DNA of 64,000 nucleotides from SZUA-547 sp963669315 (GCA_963669315.1 OY770021.1:496001-560000), one strand, 5' to 3'. Positions 44,147 through 52,485 are shown, numbered from the stretch's first letter. A program made the numbers and translations. Notes: generated by a model from the letters alone, not told the origin.

Positions 44147-45832
44147 ATGTCCGATCAAAGCCACAGTTCCCGTCACAACCTCCGCGACGTCTTTCCGCCC
44201 ACAGGGCCAGAGATCACCGCCAAGAGCTGGCTGACCGAGGCGCCGATGCGGATGCTGATGAACAACCTTCATCCGGACGTCGCCGAGAACCCGCATGAGC
44301 TGGTCGTCTATGGAGGCATCGGCCGCGCCGCCCGCACCTGGGAGGATTTCGACCGCATCGTCGCGGCGCTGAAGTCGTTGGAGGAGGACGAGACACTGGT
44401 GGTTCAATCCGGCAAGCCGGTCGGCGTCTTCCACACCCATGCCGACGCGCCGCGGGTGCTGATCGCAAACTCCAACCTGGTGCCGCACTGGGCGACCTGG
44501 GATCATTTCAACGAACTCGACCGCAAGGGCCTCGCCATGTACGGCCAGATGACCGCCGGGTCGTGGATCTATATCGGGTCGCAGGGCATCGTGCAGGGCA
44601 CCTATGAGACCTTTGTAGAGGCGGGCCGCCAGCATTATGGCGGCGACTTGACCGGCAAATGGATCCTGACCGCCGGGCTTGGCGGCATGGGCGGCGCGCA
44701 GCCGCTTGCCGCGGTGATGGCGGGGGCGAGCTGTCTGGCGGTCGAGTGCAACCCGGACTCCATCGATTTTCGCCTGCGCACCCGCTATCTCGACGACAAG
44801 GCCGAGACGCTGGACGAGGCGCTGGCGATGATCGACCGCTGGACCGCCGCTGGAGAGGCGAAGTCGGTCGGCCTGCTGGGCAACGCCGCCGACATCTTCC
44901 CTGAATTGGTAGCGCGCGGCGTCCGGCCCGACATCGTCACCGACCAGACGTCGGCGCATGACCCCGTCAACGGATACCTGCCGCAGGGCTGGACCATGGG
45001 CGAGTGGCGCGCCAAGCGCGAAAGCGACCCGAAAGCGGTGGAGAAGGCCGCGCGCGCCTCGATGAAGATCCATGTCGCTGCGATGGTCGAGTTCTGGAAC
45101 CGCGATGTGCCCACGCTCGACTACGGCAACAACATCCGTCAGGTGGCGCTGGACGAAGGGCTGGAGGACGCCTTCGCCTTTCCCGGCTTCGTGCCCGCCT
45201 ATATCCGCCCGCTCTTTTGCCGCGGCGTCGGACCGTTTCGCTGGTGCGCGCTTTCGGGCGACCCGGAGGATATCTACAAGACCGACGCCAAGGTGAAAGA
45301 GTTGATGCCGGACGACGCGCATCTGCACAACTGGCTGGATATGGCGCGAGAACGCATCAGCTTTCAGGGCCTACCCGCGCGCATTTGCTGGGTGGGACTG
45401 GGCGACCGCCATCGGCTGGGCCTCGCCTTTAATGAGATGGTCGCCTCGGGCGAGTTGAAGGCACCGGTTGTGATTGGCCGGGACCATCTGGATTCCGGCT
45501 CTGTCGCCAGCCCCAACCGAGAGACCGAGGCGATGAAGGACGGGTCAGACGCCGTGTCCGATTGGCCGCTTCTGAACGCGCTGCTGAACTGCGCGTCAGG
45601 CGCCACCTGGGTCTCGCTCCACCATGGCGGCGGAGTAGGCATGGGCTTCAGCCAGCATTCCGGCATGGTGATCTGCTGCGACGGAACGCCGGAGGCCGCT
45701 AAGCGCATTGAGAGAGTGTTGTGGAACGACCCAGCAACCGGAGTCATGCGCCACGCCGACGCCGGCTACGATATCGCGCTCGACTGCGCCAATGAGCACG
45801 GGCTGCGACTGCCTGGTATTCTGGGAAATTAG
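44147..45832 (+). CDS. hutU: urocanate hydratase HutU
   Basis: 561 residues, full length. NAD-dependent urocanase with MLMNNLHPDVAENPHELVVYGGIGRAARTWEDFDRIV, NSNLVPHWATWDHFNELDRKGLAMYGQMTAGSWIYIGSQGIVQGTYETF, the nucleotide-binding ILTAGLGGMGGAQPLAAVMAGA, VTDQTSAHDPVNGYLPQGW, and the conserved LLNCASGATWVSLHHGGGVGMGFSQHSGMVICCDG near the C-terminus. Converts urocanate to imidazolonepropionate. It lies 12 bp after hutG. Confidence 0.97.
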   Translation: MSDQSHSSRHNLRDVFPPTGPEITAKSWLTEAPMRMLMNNLHPDVAENPHELVVYGGIGRAARTWEDFDRIVAALKSLEEDETLVVQSGKPVGVFHTHADAPRVLIANSNLVPHWATWDHFNELDRKGLAMYGQMTAGSWIYIGSQGIVQGTYETFVEAGRQHYGGDLTGKWILTAGLGGMGGAQPLAAVMAGASCLAVECNPDSIDFRLRTRYLDDKAETLDEALAMIDRWTAAGEAKSVGLLGNAADIFPELVARGVRPDIVTDQTSAHDPVNGYLPQGWTMGEWRAKRESDPKAVEKAARASMKIHVAAMVEFWNRDVPTLDYGNNIRQVALDEGLEDAFAFPGFVPAYIRPLFCRGVGPFRWCALSGDPEDIYKTDAKVKELMPDDAHLHNWLDMARERISFQGLPARICWVGLGDRHRLGLAFNEMVASGELKAPVVIGRDHLDSGSVASPNRETEAMKDGSDAVSDWPLLNALLNCASGATWVSLHHGGGVGMGFSQHSGMVICCDGTPEAAKRIERVLWNDPATGVMRHADAGYDIALDCANEHGLRLPGILGN

Positions 45833-45878
45833 CGATTTCGGCGACGAGTGACGACAAGGGACAACAGAGGAGGAAACT

Positions 45879-46964
45879 ATGAAAAGACGCGATTTTCTAA
45901 CAGCCACGGCCGTGACCGCGGCGGTGGCGCCGCTGGCCGCGCCGGCCCTCGCACAGGACGTGCGGCAATGGAAGATGGTCACCGCCTGGCCTAAGAATCT
46001 GCCCGGACCGGGCGTTGCCGCTCAGATGCTGGCGGACCGGATCACCGCGCTCTCGGGCGGCCGGATCGAGGTCAAGCTCTACGCGGCTGGCGAGATCGTG
46101 CCGGGGCGGGGCGTGTTCGACGCCGTCTCGGAAGGCACCGCCGAGCTTTACCACGCGGTCCCGGCCTATTGGGGCTCCAAATCCAAGGGCATTCTGCTAT
46201 TCGGCTCCCAACCCTTTGGCCTCCGCGCCGACGAACAGGTTGGCTGGCTGACCCATGGCGGCGGGCAGGCGCTCTATGACGAGATGTATGCGCGGTTCAA
46301 TCTGAAGCCGTTCCTTTGCGGCAACTCGGGGCCGCAATGGGCGGGGTGGTTCCGCACCGAGATCAACTCCGCGGATGATCTGCGCGGCCTGCGCTACCGC
46401 ACCACAGGTCTGGCGTCCGAGATGGCCTCGAAGCTCGGCATGTCGGTGCAGGCGATGGGTGGGCGCGACATGTTCCAGGCGTTGCAGTCCGGTGCGCTCG
46501 ATGCAGGCGAGTTCATCGGGCCGTGGACCGACAGCGCGCTCGGCTACTATCAAATCTCGAAAAACTACTACTGGCCCGGCGTGGGCGAACCGTCCTCGGC
46601 CGAGGAATGCGCGGTCAACGCCGACGCTTTCGCCGATCTGCCGGATGATCTGAAAGCCGCAGTCGCGCTGTCTTGTGAGAGCCTCTACAACCCGGTCTGG
46701 ACCGAGTACACGACCAAGCACGCGCTGGCGCTGCAAAAGCTGGTGGCCGATGAGGGCGTGCTGGTGAAAAAACTGCCCGACGACGTGATCGTCGCGCTCG
46801 GCAATGCGGCGGGCGAGGTGATTACAGAGCTGCGCGAGGACGACGACGAACTGGTGAAACGGATCACCGAGAGCTTCCTGACCTATCGCACCTCGATCTC
46901 GGACTACATGGTCTACGCCGATAACGGGCAGATGAACGCCCGCGCTCTCGATTATAATTACTGA
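45879..46964 (+). CDS. TRAP substrate-binding protein in the hut operon
   Basis: 361 residues with a twin-arginine signal (KRRDFLTATAVTAAVAPLAAPALAQ). DctP fold similar to the keto-acid and mannitol/chloroaromatic subgroup: WKMVTAWPKNLPGPGVAAQMLADRITALSGGRIEVKLYAAGEIVPGRGVFDAVSEGTAELYHAVPAYWG, then LRGLRYRTTGLASEMASKLGMSVQAMGGRDMFQALQSGALDAGEFIGPWTD. The Arg of RYRTTG is expected to bind a carboxylate. Located between hutU and hutH, so the ligand is probably histidine, urocanate or a related imidazole acid. Confidence 0.9.
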   Translation: MKRRDFLTATAVTAAVAPLAAPALAQDVRQWKMVTAWPKNLPGPGVAAQMLADRITALSGGRIEVKLYAAGEIVPGRGVFDAVSEGTAELYHAVPAYWGSKSKGILLFGSQPFGLRADEQVGWLTHGGGQALYDEMYARFNLKPFLCGNSGPQWAGWFRTEINSADDLRGLRYRTTGLASEMASKLGMSVQAMGGRDMFQALQSGALDAGEFIGPWTDSALGYYQISKNYYWPGVGEPSSAEECAVNADAFADLPDDLKAAVALSCESLYNPVWTEYTTKHALALQKLVADEGVLVKKLPDDVIVALGNAAGEVITELREDDDELVKRITESFLTYRTSISDYMVYADNGQMNARALDYNY

Positions 46965-46971
46965 CGCGATC

Positions 46972-47005
46972 TGCGCCGGCGCCCGGACCATCGGGCGCCG
47001 GCGCA
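46972..47005. promoter_or_regulatory. hairpin between TRAP binding-protein and permease genes
   Basis: A 14-bp perfect stem (TGCGCCGGCGCCCG) with the 6-base loop GACCAT lies in the 57-bp gap between the binding protein and small permease. No T-run follows, so it is more likely to stabilise the upstream mRNA or attenuate downstream expression than to stop transcription fully. Confidence 0.6.
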
Positions 47006-47021
47006 AGCTTCGGAGCCCACC

Positions 47022-47525
47022 ATGATCCGCCTCGCCGAGCGCCTCGACGCGATCAACCGCCGGATCGGCATGACCGTGCGTTGGCTGGCGCTGTTTATGG
47101 TGCTGGCGCAATTCGTGATCGTGCTGCTCCGCTACGTTTTCGGCGTCAGCTTCGTTTGGGCCACCGAAGGCGTGCTCTATCTGCACGGCGCCCTCTTCAT
47201 GCTGGGCGCCGGCTACACCTTGCTGGTCGATGAGCATGTCCGTGTCGACATTTTCTACGCCAAGCAGTCGCCTCGCGGGCAAGCGCTGACCAATGTGCTG
47301 GGCCACCTCTTACTACTGCTGCCCTCGATGATCGTTCTGCTGATCTACTCCTGGCCCTCAGTGCGCAACGCCTGGGCGGTTCTGGAAGGGCCAGTCTCGG
47401 TCGGTGGCATCCCCGCCTCCTTCCTGCTGAAATCGCTGATCCCGGCCTTTTGCGTCCTGATCATCGTGCAGGCGCTGGCCTGCCTGATCCGCGACCTGAT
47501 CCGCCTGCGCGCGGAGAACGCCTGA
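47022..47525 (+). CDS. TRAP small permease in the hut operon
   Basis: 167 residues, four membrane helices, DctQ family: MTVRWLALFMVLAQFVIVLLRYVFGVSFVWATEGVLYLHGALFMLGAGYTLLVDEHVRVDIFY. Partner of the adjacent binding protein and large permease; 1 bp separates it from the next gene. Confidence 0.88.
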   Translation: MIRLAERLDAINRRIGMTVRWLALFMVLAQFVIVLLRYVFGVSFVWATEGVLYLHGALFMLGAGYTLLVDEHVRVDIFYAKQSPRGQALTNVLGHLLLLLPSMIVLLIYSWPSVRNAWAVLEGPVSVGGIPASFLLKSLIPAFCVLIIVQALACLIRDLIRLRAENA

Positions 47526-47526
47526 T

Positions 47527-49071
47527 ATGCCGCTCGACCTCTTGATGATCGCGGCGCTGATCGGCGGCATTCTGATCGGCTATCCGGTCTCTTTCACCAT
47601 CGCCGGCGTGGCGACGGCGTTCGCATTGCTCGGCTGGGCGACGGGCGCGTTCGACATGGCGCTGATGGGCGCGCTCGGCCAACGGGTGTTCGGACTGCTG
47701 ACCAACCAGGTGCTGATCGCCATCCCGCTGTTCGTCTTCATGGGCGTGGTGCTGGAGAAGAGCAAGATCGCCGAAGACCTGTTGCAGACCATGGGTCGCC
47801 TGTTCGGCTCGCTGCGCGGCGGCCTCGGGATTTCCGTTGTGCTGGTCGGCGCCTTGCTCGCCGCCTCAACCGGGATCGTCGGGGCGACGGTGATCGCGAT
47901 GGGGATGATCGCGCTGCCGACCATGCTGCGCAACGGCTACGACCCGCGCCTCGCGTCAGGGCTGGTCTGCACTTCGGGCACGCTGGGGCAGATCATACCG
48001 CCTTCGACGCTGCTGATCATCCTCTCGGACGTGATCTCGAACGCCTATCAGCAGGCGCAATTCGCGCAAGGCAAGTTCACCGTCGAGACCATCTCGGTCG
48101 GGCAAATCTTCGCCGCCGCGCTGTTTCCCGGCCTGCTGCTGGTGGCGATCTACATCGTCTATCTGGTCGTACGCGCCTGGGCGTTCCCCGAGGACGCCCC
48201 AGCGATGCCGAAGCCCGAGGCGCCGCCCTCGCGCCGAGCGGTCCTGAACGTGATCCTGCCGCCGATCCTGCTGATCATCGCCGTGCTCGGCGCGATCCTC
48301 GGCGGCGTGGCGACGCCGACCGAGGCGGCGTCGGTCGGCGCCGTCGGCGCGCTGTTGATGGCGGGGTTGCGGCTCGGCGCTTCGTCGAAGCTGATCCTGG
48401 CGGGCGCGGCGGCGATCTTGATCCTCGCGGTGGTCGCGGGGGTCGCGCCGGTGCGGCTGCAGCGCACCGACGCCGGGGCTGTGGACTGGGCGCTCGGCGG
48501 TCTCTACGCGGCCGCCTCGCTGCTCGGGGTCGTCGCGATTCTGGCGGCGATCCGCAAGGGGCGGTCGGCGGGGGTCCTGAAACCCGCTCTGACCTCGACC
48601 ATGACCGTCACCGCGATGATCTTCGCCACCATTCTGACCGCCAGCATCTTCTCTCTGGTCTTCGTCGGTCTTGGCGGCGATGAGCGGATCGAGGCGATCT
48701 TGACCGCGATGCCGGGCGGGCCGACCGGCGCGCTGATCTTCTCGATGGCGCTGATCTTCGTGCTCGGCTTCTTCATGGATTTCGTTGAAATCACCGTGAT
48801 CGTGCTGCCGCTGGTCGCGCCGGTTCTGATTGTGATGGGTCACGATCCGATCTGGCTGGCGATCCTGATCGCCATCAACCTGCAGACGTCGTTCCTGACC
48901 CCGCCTTTCGGCTTCTCGCTGTTCTATCTGCGCGGCGCGGCGCCGAAGGAGATCTCGACAGGGCAGATCTACGCCGGGGTCGCGCCGTTCATCGCCCTGC
49001 AATTCGTCGCCGTCGCGGTGATCTGGTTTCTTCCCGGCATCGCGACCTGGCTGCAGGCGCTGTTATTCTGA
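47527..49071 (+). CDS. TRAP large permease in the hut operon
   Basis: 514 residues, clearly longer than the usual 425-440 because of an insertion of about 80-100 residues in the middle (about 300-390, LAGAAAILILAVVAGVAPVRLQRTDAGAVDWALGGLYAAASLLGVVAIL). DctM features: PVSFTIAGVATAFALLGW, VISNAYQQ-flanked SGTLGQIIPPSTLLIILSDV, ILGGVATPTEAASVGAVGAL and NLQTSFLTPPFGFSLFYLRGAAP. This long type pairs with the keto-acid/mannitol subgroup of binding proteins. Followed 27 bp later by hutH. Confidence 0.9.
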   Translation: MPLDLLMIAALIGGILIGYPVSFTIAGVATAFALLGWATGAFDMALMGALGQRVFGLLTNQVLIAIPLFVFMGVVLEKSKIAEDLLQTMGRLFGSLRGGLGISVVLVGALLAASTGIVGATVIAMGMIALPTMLRNGYDPRLASGLVCTSGTLGQIIPPSTLLIILSDVISNAYQQAQFAQGKFTVETISVGQIFAAALFPGLLLVAIYIVYLVVRAWAFPEDAPAMPKPEAPPSRRAVLNVILPPILLIIAVLGAILGGVATPTEAASVGAVGALLMAGLRLGASSKLILAGAAAILILAVVAGVAPVRLQRTDAGAVDWALGGLYAAASLLGVVAILAAIRKGRSAGVLKPALTSTMTVTAMIFATILTASIFSLVFVGLGGDERIEAILTAMPGGPTGALIFSMALIFVLGFFMDFVEITVIVLPLVAPVLIVMGHDPIWLAILIAINLQTSFLTPPFGFSLFYLRGAAPKEISTGQIYAGVAPFIALQFVAVAVIWFLPGIATWLQALLF

Positions 49072-49098
49072 CGGCGTAAGGGCATTTGGAGACGTCGA

Positions 49099-50649
49099 AT
49101 GACAACGATCACGCTCACGCCCGGCGACACGCCGCTTGCGACGCTTGAGCGCCTCTACCGAGAGAGTGCGGCGGCGCGCCTCGACCCGGCGGCGCGGACG
49201 GGCGTCGACAGGGCGGCCGAGCAGGTCGCGCGCGCCGCCGCGGGCGACGAGCCGGTCTATGGCGTCAACACCGGCTTCGGCAAACTGGCCTCGATCAAGA
49301 TCGCGGCCGAGGACACCGAGACGCTGCAGCGCAATCTGGTCCTCTCCCATTGCTGCGGCGTCGGCGAGCCGACCGAGACCGAAATCGTGCGCCTGATGAT
49401 GGCGTTAAAACTGCTGTCGCTCGGCCGCGGCGCCTCTGGCGTGCGATGGGCGGTGATCGCTCTGATCGAGGGGCTGCTGGAGACGGGCGTGACGCCGGTG
49501 GTCCCCGCACAGGGCTCGGTGGGCGCCTCGGGCGATCTGGCACCGCTGGCGCATATGGCGGCGGTGCTGATCGGCGAGGGCGAGGCCGAGATCGGCGGCG
49601 CGGTGGTGAGCGGCGCCGAGGCGCTGAGCCGGGCGGGGCTGGCGCCGGTGACGCTGACCGCCAAAGAAGGTCTGGCGCTAATCAACGGCACGCAATTCTC
49701 CACCGCCTACGCACTGGCCGGCCTGTTCGACGCGCTTGCGAACGCCGAGGCGGCGCTTGTCACTTCGGCTCTGACCACGGACGCGATCATGGGCTCCACC
49801 GCGCCGCTGGCGCCCGAAATTCATGACCTGCGCGGCCATAGAGGACAGATCCTTGTCGCCCGGATCATGCGCGAGCTTCTGGCGGGGTCAGAGATTCGCG
49901 AAAGCCATCGCGAGGGCGACGAGCGCGTACAGGACCCATATTGCGTGCGCTGTCAGCCGCAGGTGGCGGGCGCGGCGCTGGATCTGCTGTGGCAGGCGGC
50001 GCGGACGCTTCAGGTCGAAGCGAACGCGGTCACCGACAACCCTTTGGTGCTGATCGAATCCGGCCGCATCGTCTCAGGCGGCAATTTCCATGCGGAGCCG
50101 GTGGCCTTCGCCGCCGATCAGATCGCACTTGCCATCGCCGAGATTGGGGCCATCGCCCAGCGGCGGATCTCGCTGATGGTCGACCCGACGCTCAGCCACG
50201 ACTTGCCCGCATTCCTGACGCCCGAGCCCGGCCTCAACTCCGGCTTGATGATCGCCGAAGTTACCACGGCGGCGCTGATGAGCGAGAACAAGCATCTGGC
50301 CAATCCCTGCAGCACCGACAGCACGCCGACCAGCGCCAATCAGGAGGATCACGTCTCGATGGCCGCCCATGGCGCGCGGCGGCTGGCGCGAATGAACGCC
50401 AACCTCGCCAACATCCTGGGCGTCGAGGCCATCGCGGCGGCAGCGGGGGTGGAGTTCCGCGCGCCACTGAAGACCAGTGCTCGGCTATGCAGGGTGATCG
50501 CACGTCTGCGTATGGATGTTGCCCCGCTTGCCGACGACCGCCATCTTGCGTCCGACCTCGAAGCTGCGGCGGTCCTGATCCGTTCGGGGGATCTCGCGAA
50601 CCAAGGTGGCGTCGCTAGCTTGTTTGCCGCGGTCCCAAGGCTCACCTAG
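49099..50649 (+). CDS. hutH: histidine ammonia-lyase HutH
   Basis: 516 residues, full length. The MIO cofactor triad Ala-Ser-Gly is in GSVGASGDLAPLAHMAAVLIGEG. Other motifs: YGVNTGFGKLASIKI, NLVLSHCCGVGEP, LINGTQFSTAYALAG, QDPYCVRCQPQVAGAALDLL, NAVTDNPLVLIESGRIVSGGNFHAEPVAFAADQIALAIAEIG and STDSTPTSANQEDHVSMAAHGARRL. It deaminates histidine to urocanate, the first step. Last gene of the hut/TRAP operon, transcribed after the transporter. Confidence 0.97.
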   Translation: MTTITLTPGDTPLATLERLYRESAAARLDPAARTGVDRAAEQVARAAAGDEPVYGVNTGFGKLASIKIAAEDTETLQRNLVLSHCCGVGEPTETEIVRLMMALKLLSLGRGASGVRWAVIALIEGLLETGVTPVVPAQGSVGASGDLAPLAHMAAVLIGEGEAEIGGAVVSGAEALSRAGLAPVTLTAKEGLALINGTQFSTAYALAGLFDALANAEAALVTSALTTDAIMGSTAPLAPEIHDLRGHRGQILVARIMRELLAGSEIRESHREGDERVQDPYCVRCQPQVAGAALDLLWQAARTLQVEANAVTDNPLVLIESGRIVSGGNFHAEPVAFAADQIALAIAEIGAIAQRRISLMVDPTLSHDLPAFLTPEPGLNSGLMIAEVTTAALMSENKHLANPCSTDSTPTSANQEDHVSMAAHGARRLARMNANLANILGVEAIAAAAGVEFRAPLKTSARLCRVIARLRMDVAPLADDRHLASDLEAAAVLIRSGDLANQGGVASLFAAVPRLT

Positions 50650-50746
50650 CCAGCGGCGTCATCGGAAGAAGAAGAATGACGGAGAGCCAAGTTTCCGCTG
50701 TGCGCGTCTTTGCAGACAGTCCGCGAGTTTCGATCACGTCTGCTGT

Positions 50747-50968
50747 GGGCTCTAGGCCGTCGTTCCAACCCAAATCGCCCAACGGCTGCTTCCGAACACC
50801 GAATGTCCGGGCTTTCTTCTATCGATCTAATGCCAGGGCACTATCCGCGCCGCACGAACGACCGCTTTCGATTTGCGTCGGAATGCTGGGCATTTTGCTG
50901 TGCATTAGACTGGTTTTGACCCAAAGGCGACATTAATGAGGACCGCAGCGAACGACGGCCTAGAGCCC
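50747..50968 (+). repeat. dispersed repeat A with 19-bp perfect terminal inverted repeats
   Basis: A 222-bp copy bounded by GGGCTCTAGGCCGTCGTTC (50747-50765) and its exact complement (50950-50968). The interior matches other A copies, for example CCGGGCTTTCTTCTATCGAT and GAACGACCGCTTTCGATTTG. It lies in the gene-free interval between hutH and merR (50650-51036). No coding potential is seen; the ends look like those of a small non-autonomous mobile element. Confidence 0.75.
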
Positions 50969-51036
50969 ATCTTTCTAATTTGCGGCAGTGCGACCAACGT
51001 CTGCTTGCTTGGTTTGGTATGAAGCGACTTGCAAGG

Positions 51037-51426
51037 TCAGTCGGCGAACAACCGCTTTAGGGTCGGGCATTCCGATTGGGCGTCTACGCAAGCTTGTACC
51101 AGTTCGGTGAGTGCTACTTCTAGTTCTCGAAGGTCGGAGAGGCGCTCACGAACATCCAACAGATGGCGTTCGCTGATCGCGCGGACATCGTCGCAATGCT
51201 TAGAGGCATTCTCGGACAGATCGAGCAGCGTGCGAACGTCGCTGATCGGAAAGCCAAGATCGCGGCAGCGACGAATGAAGCGCAGCCGACTAATCGCCGC
51301 TGCATCATAGAGCCTTCGTCCATTTGCGCTGCGATCGGCGGCCGGGACGATCCCTTCTCGCTCATAGTAGCGAATGGTCTCGATTTTCACGCCGCTCAGT
51401 TCAGCGACCTGCCCAATAGTCCGCAA
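51037..51426 (-). CDS. merR: mercury-responsive MerR regulator
   Basis: 129 residues, TTG start. MerR winged helix (RTIGQVAELSGVKIETIRYYEREGIVPAADRSANGRRLYDAAAISRLRFIRRCRDLGFPISDVRTLLDL) and a coiled-coil dimer helix. The three mercury-binding cysteines are present: Cys78, Cys113 and Cys120 (spacing 35 and 7; Tn501 MerR has 35 and 9). Divergent from merT with an operator between. Confidence 0.88.
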   Translation of the reverse strand: MRTIGQVAELSGVKIETIRYYEREGIVPAADRSANGRRLYDAAAISRLRFIRRCRDLGFPISDVRTLLDLSENASKHCDDVRAISERHLLDVRERLSDLRELEVALTELVQACVDAQSECPTLKRLFAD

Positions 51427-51434
51427 ATTTCACC

Positions 51435-51465
51435 TTGATCCTGTAGTGGCTACAGGTGGCATCAT
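51435..51465 (+). promoter_or_regulatory. MerR-type promoter/operator
   Basis: TTGATC (51435-51440) as -35, a 19-bp spacer, and CATCAT (51460-51465) as a poor -10. The spacer region carries the 7-3-7 dyad CCTGTAG/CTACAGG (51440-51456). The overlong spacer with a central dyad is the hallmark of MerR-activated promoters, which are opened by DNA twisting when Hg(II) binds. Confidence 0.75.
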
Positions 51466-51471
51466 ACCTGT

Positions 51472-51858
51472 ATGAGCATCGATGACCAGAGCGAGGATCA
51501 GGCGACCGGGCCGGTCTGGACGACTCCATTATTGGGCGTTGCTTCTGTCCTGGTGATTGCGTCCGCCTCTTGCTGTGTTCTCCCGATCGGGCTTTCGATC
51601 GCAGGGCTGGGGGGAACCTGGCTGACAGTTCTTGGACCGTTCGTGGCTTACAGATCGATCATCCTGATCGGCGTGGGGCTCGTTCTTGTCGTTGCCTGGG
51701 CCAGTCTCATCAACCGTCGCGATGCTTGTGCCAAACATCGGAGAACGTCGTTCATCTTCGCCGCGTGCTGCTCGGCGATTTTCTTTATCGCTGCTAGCAC
51801 ACCACTTTGGGAGCAAGACGCCGTGCAGGCGATGTTATCATACTGGAGGGGAAGTTGA
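51472..51858 (+). CDS. merT: mercuric ion transporter MerT
   Basis: 128 residues with three membrane helices. Cys pair in the first helix (VIASASCCVLPIGLSIAGLGGTWLTVLGPFVAYRS), as in MerT; further Cys in RRDACAKHRR and in a third-helix pair FAACCSAIFF. MerT moves Hg(II) across the inner membrane. Its stop overlaps the merF start (TGATG). Confidence 0.85.
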   Translation: MSIDDQSEDQATGPVWTTPLLGVASVLVIASASCCVLPIGLSIAGLGGTWLTVLGPFVAYRSIILIGVGLVLVVAWASLINRRDACAKHRRTSFIFAACCSAIFFIAASTPLWEQDAVQAMLSYWRGS

Positions 51859-52067
51859 TGAAGGATCGGTTGCTCCAGATCGGCGTAGTCGGATCGATCA
51901 TCGCGGCGTTGTGCTGTTTCACACCGGTTCTGATCATTCTGCTCGGTGCGATCGGGTTATCTTCTTTGACAGGCTACCTCGACATCGTGCTGCTCCCGGC
52001 GCTCGCCGTTTTCTTGGTCATCACAGGATACGCTCTATGGAAACGCAACAGGGCGAGATCGTCCTAA
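51858..52067 (+). CDS. merF: mercury transport protein MerF
   Basis: 69 residues from the ATG overlapping the merT stop. MerF signature: LLQIGVVGSIIAALCCFTPVLIILLGAIGLSSLTGYLDIVLLPALAVFLVITGYALWKRNR, with two membrane helices and the vicinal Cys pair in ALCCFTP. It imports Hg(II), a task shared with MerT. Confidence 0.92.
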   Translation: MKDRLLQIGVVGSIIAALCCFTPVLIILLGAIGLSSLTGYLDIVLLPALAVFLVITGYALWKRNRARSS

Positions 52068-52261
52068 AATCTACGATCACCTGCCCCGAATGCGGACACG
52101 TCGAGGACGAGACAATGCCTACGGACGCTTGCCAGTGGTTCTACGACTGCAAGGGTTGCAAGGCCGTGCTGAAGCCGCTGCCGGGCGACTGTTGTGTTTA
52201 CTGTTCCTACGCGACTGTGCCATGTCCGCCCATCCAAGCGGGCGATGATTGCTGCGGCTAG
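52037..52261 (+). CDS. Cys-rich GDCC protein of mer operons
   Basis: 74 residues from the ATG at 52037, overlapping merF by 31 bp; a longer open frame to 51686 is out of frame with merF and not supported. Eleven cysteines in patterns typical of metal-binding proteins: TCPECGHVEDETMP, CQWFYDCKGCKAVLKP and GDCCVYCSYATVPCPPIQAGDDCCG. The GDCCVYCSYGTVPCPP-type motif is common beside merF. It probably binds Hg(II) or a similar soft metal in the cytoplasm; the exact role is undefined. Confidence 0.8.
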   Translation: METQQGEIVLKSTITCPECGHVEDETMPTDACQWFYDCKGCKAVLKPLPGDCCVYCSYATVPCPPIQAGDDCCG

Positions 52262-52334
52262 ATTTCTGAAAACAGCCCTTCGGCCAATGGTCAGTTTGTC
52301 CGCATAGCCGTCAATCAGGTTACCTGTTTCGAGT

Positions 52335-52485
52335 GTCAGCTCCTGGCGCGAAGCGGAAGTCGCCGCCTCCAACTCCGCTGCAGTCGTGACCAATGGCTGC
52401 TTTCGCCTTCGCGGCGCGGCACGATAACAGGGTCAGAGTGCTTGATCTGAATGCTGCGCTGGCGCAGCTCCGGAACTTCGCTCGT
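52335..52485 (+). repeat. dispersed repeat B (left arm of composite split by IS)
   Basis: Begins near GGCGCGAAGCGGAAGTCGCC and continues through CTGCAGTCGTGACCAATGGC and TTGATCTGAATGCTGCG to the IS end. It aligns with the left arm at 26230-26392 and, inverted, with 26603-26790 and 54250-54425. The IS end at 52486 interrupts it just before the core A that resumes at 54058. The gene-free interval here is 52262-52574. Confidence 0.65.

Noticed and set aside
44090..45328. 412-codon minus-strand frame opposite hutU
   Set aside because: Antisense to a full-length, strongly conserved enzyme; typical of high-GC third-position bias.
46197..47306. 369-codon minus-strand frame opposite TRAP genes
   Set aside because: Overlaps two well-supported genes on the other strand and has no recognisable domain.
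51686..52036. Upstream extension of the GDCC protein frame
   Set aside because: Lies in the other frame of merT and merF; the conserved part begins at the ATG at 52037.
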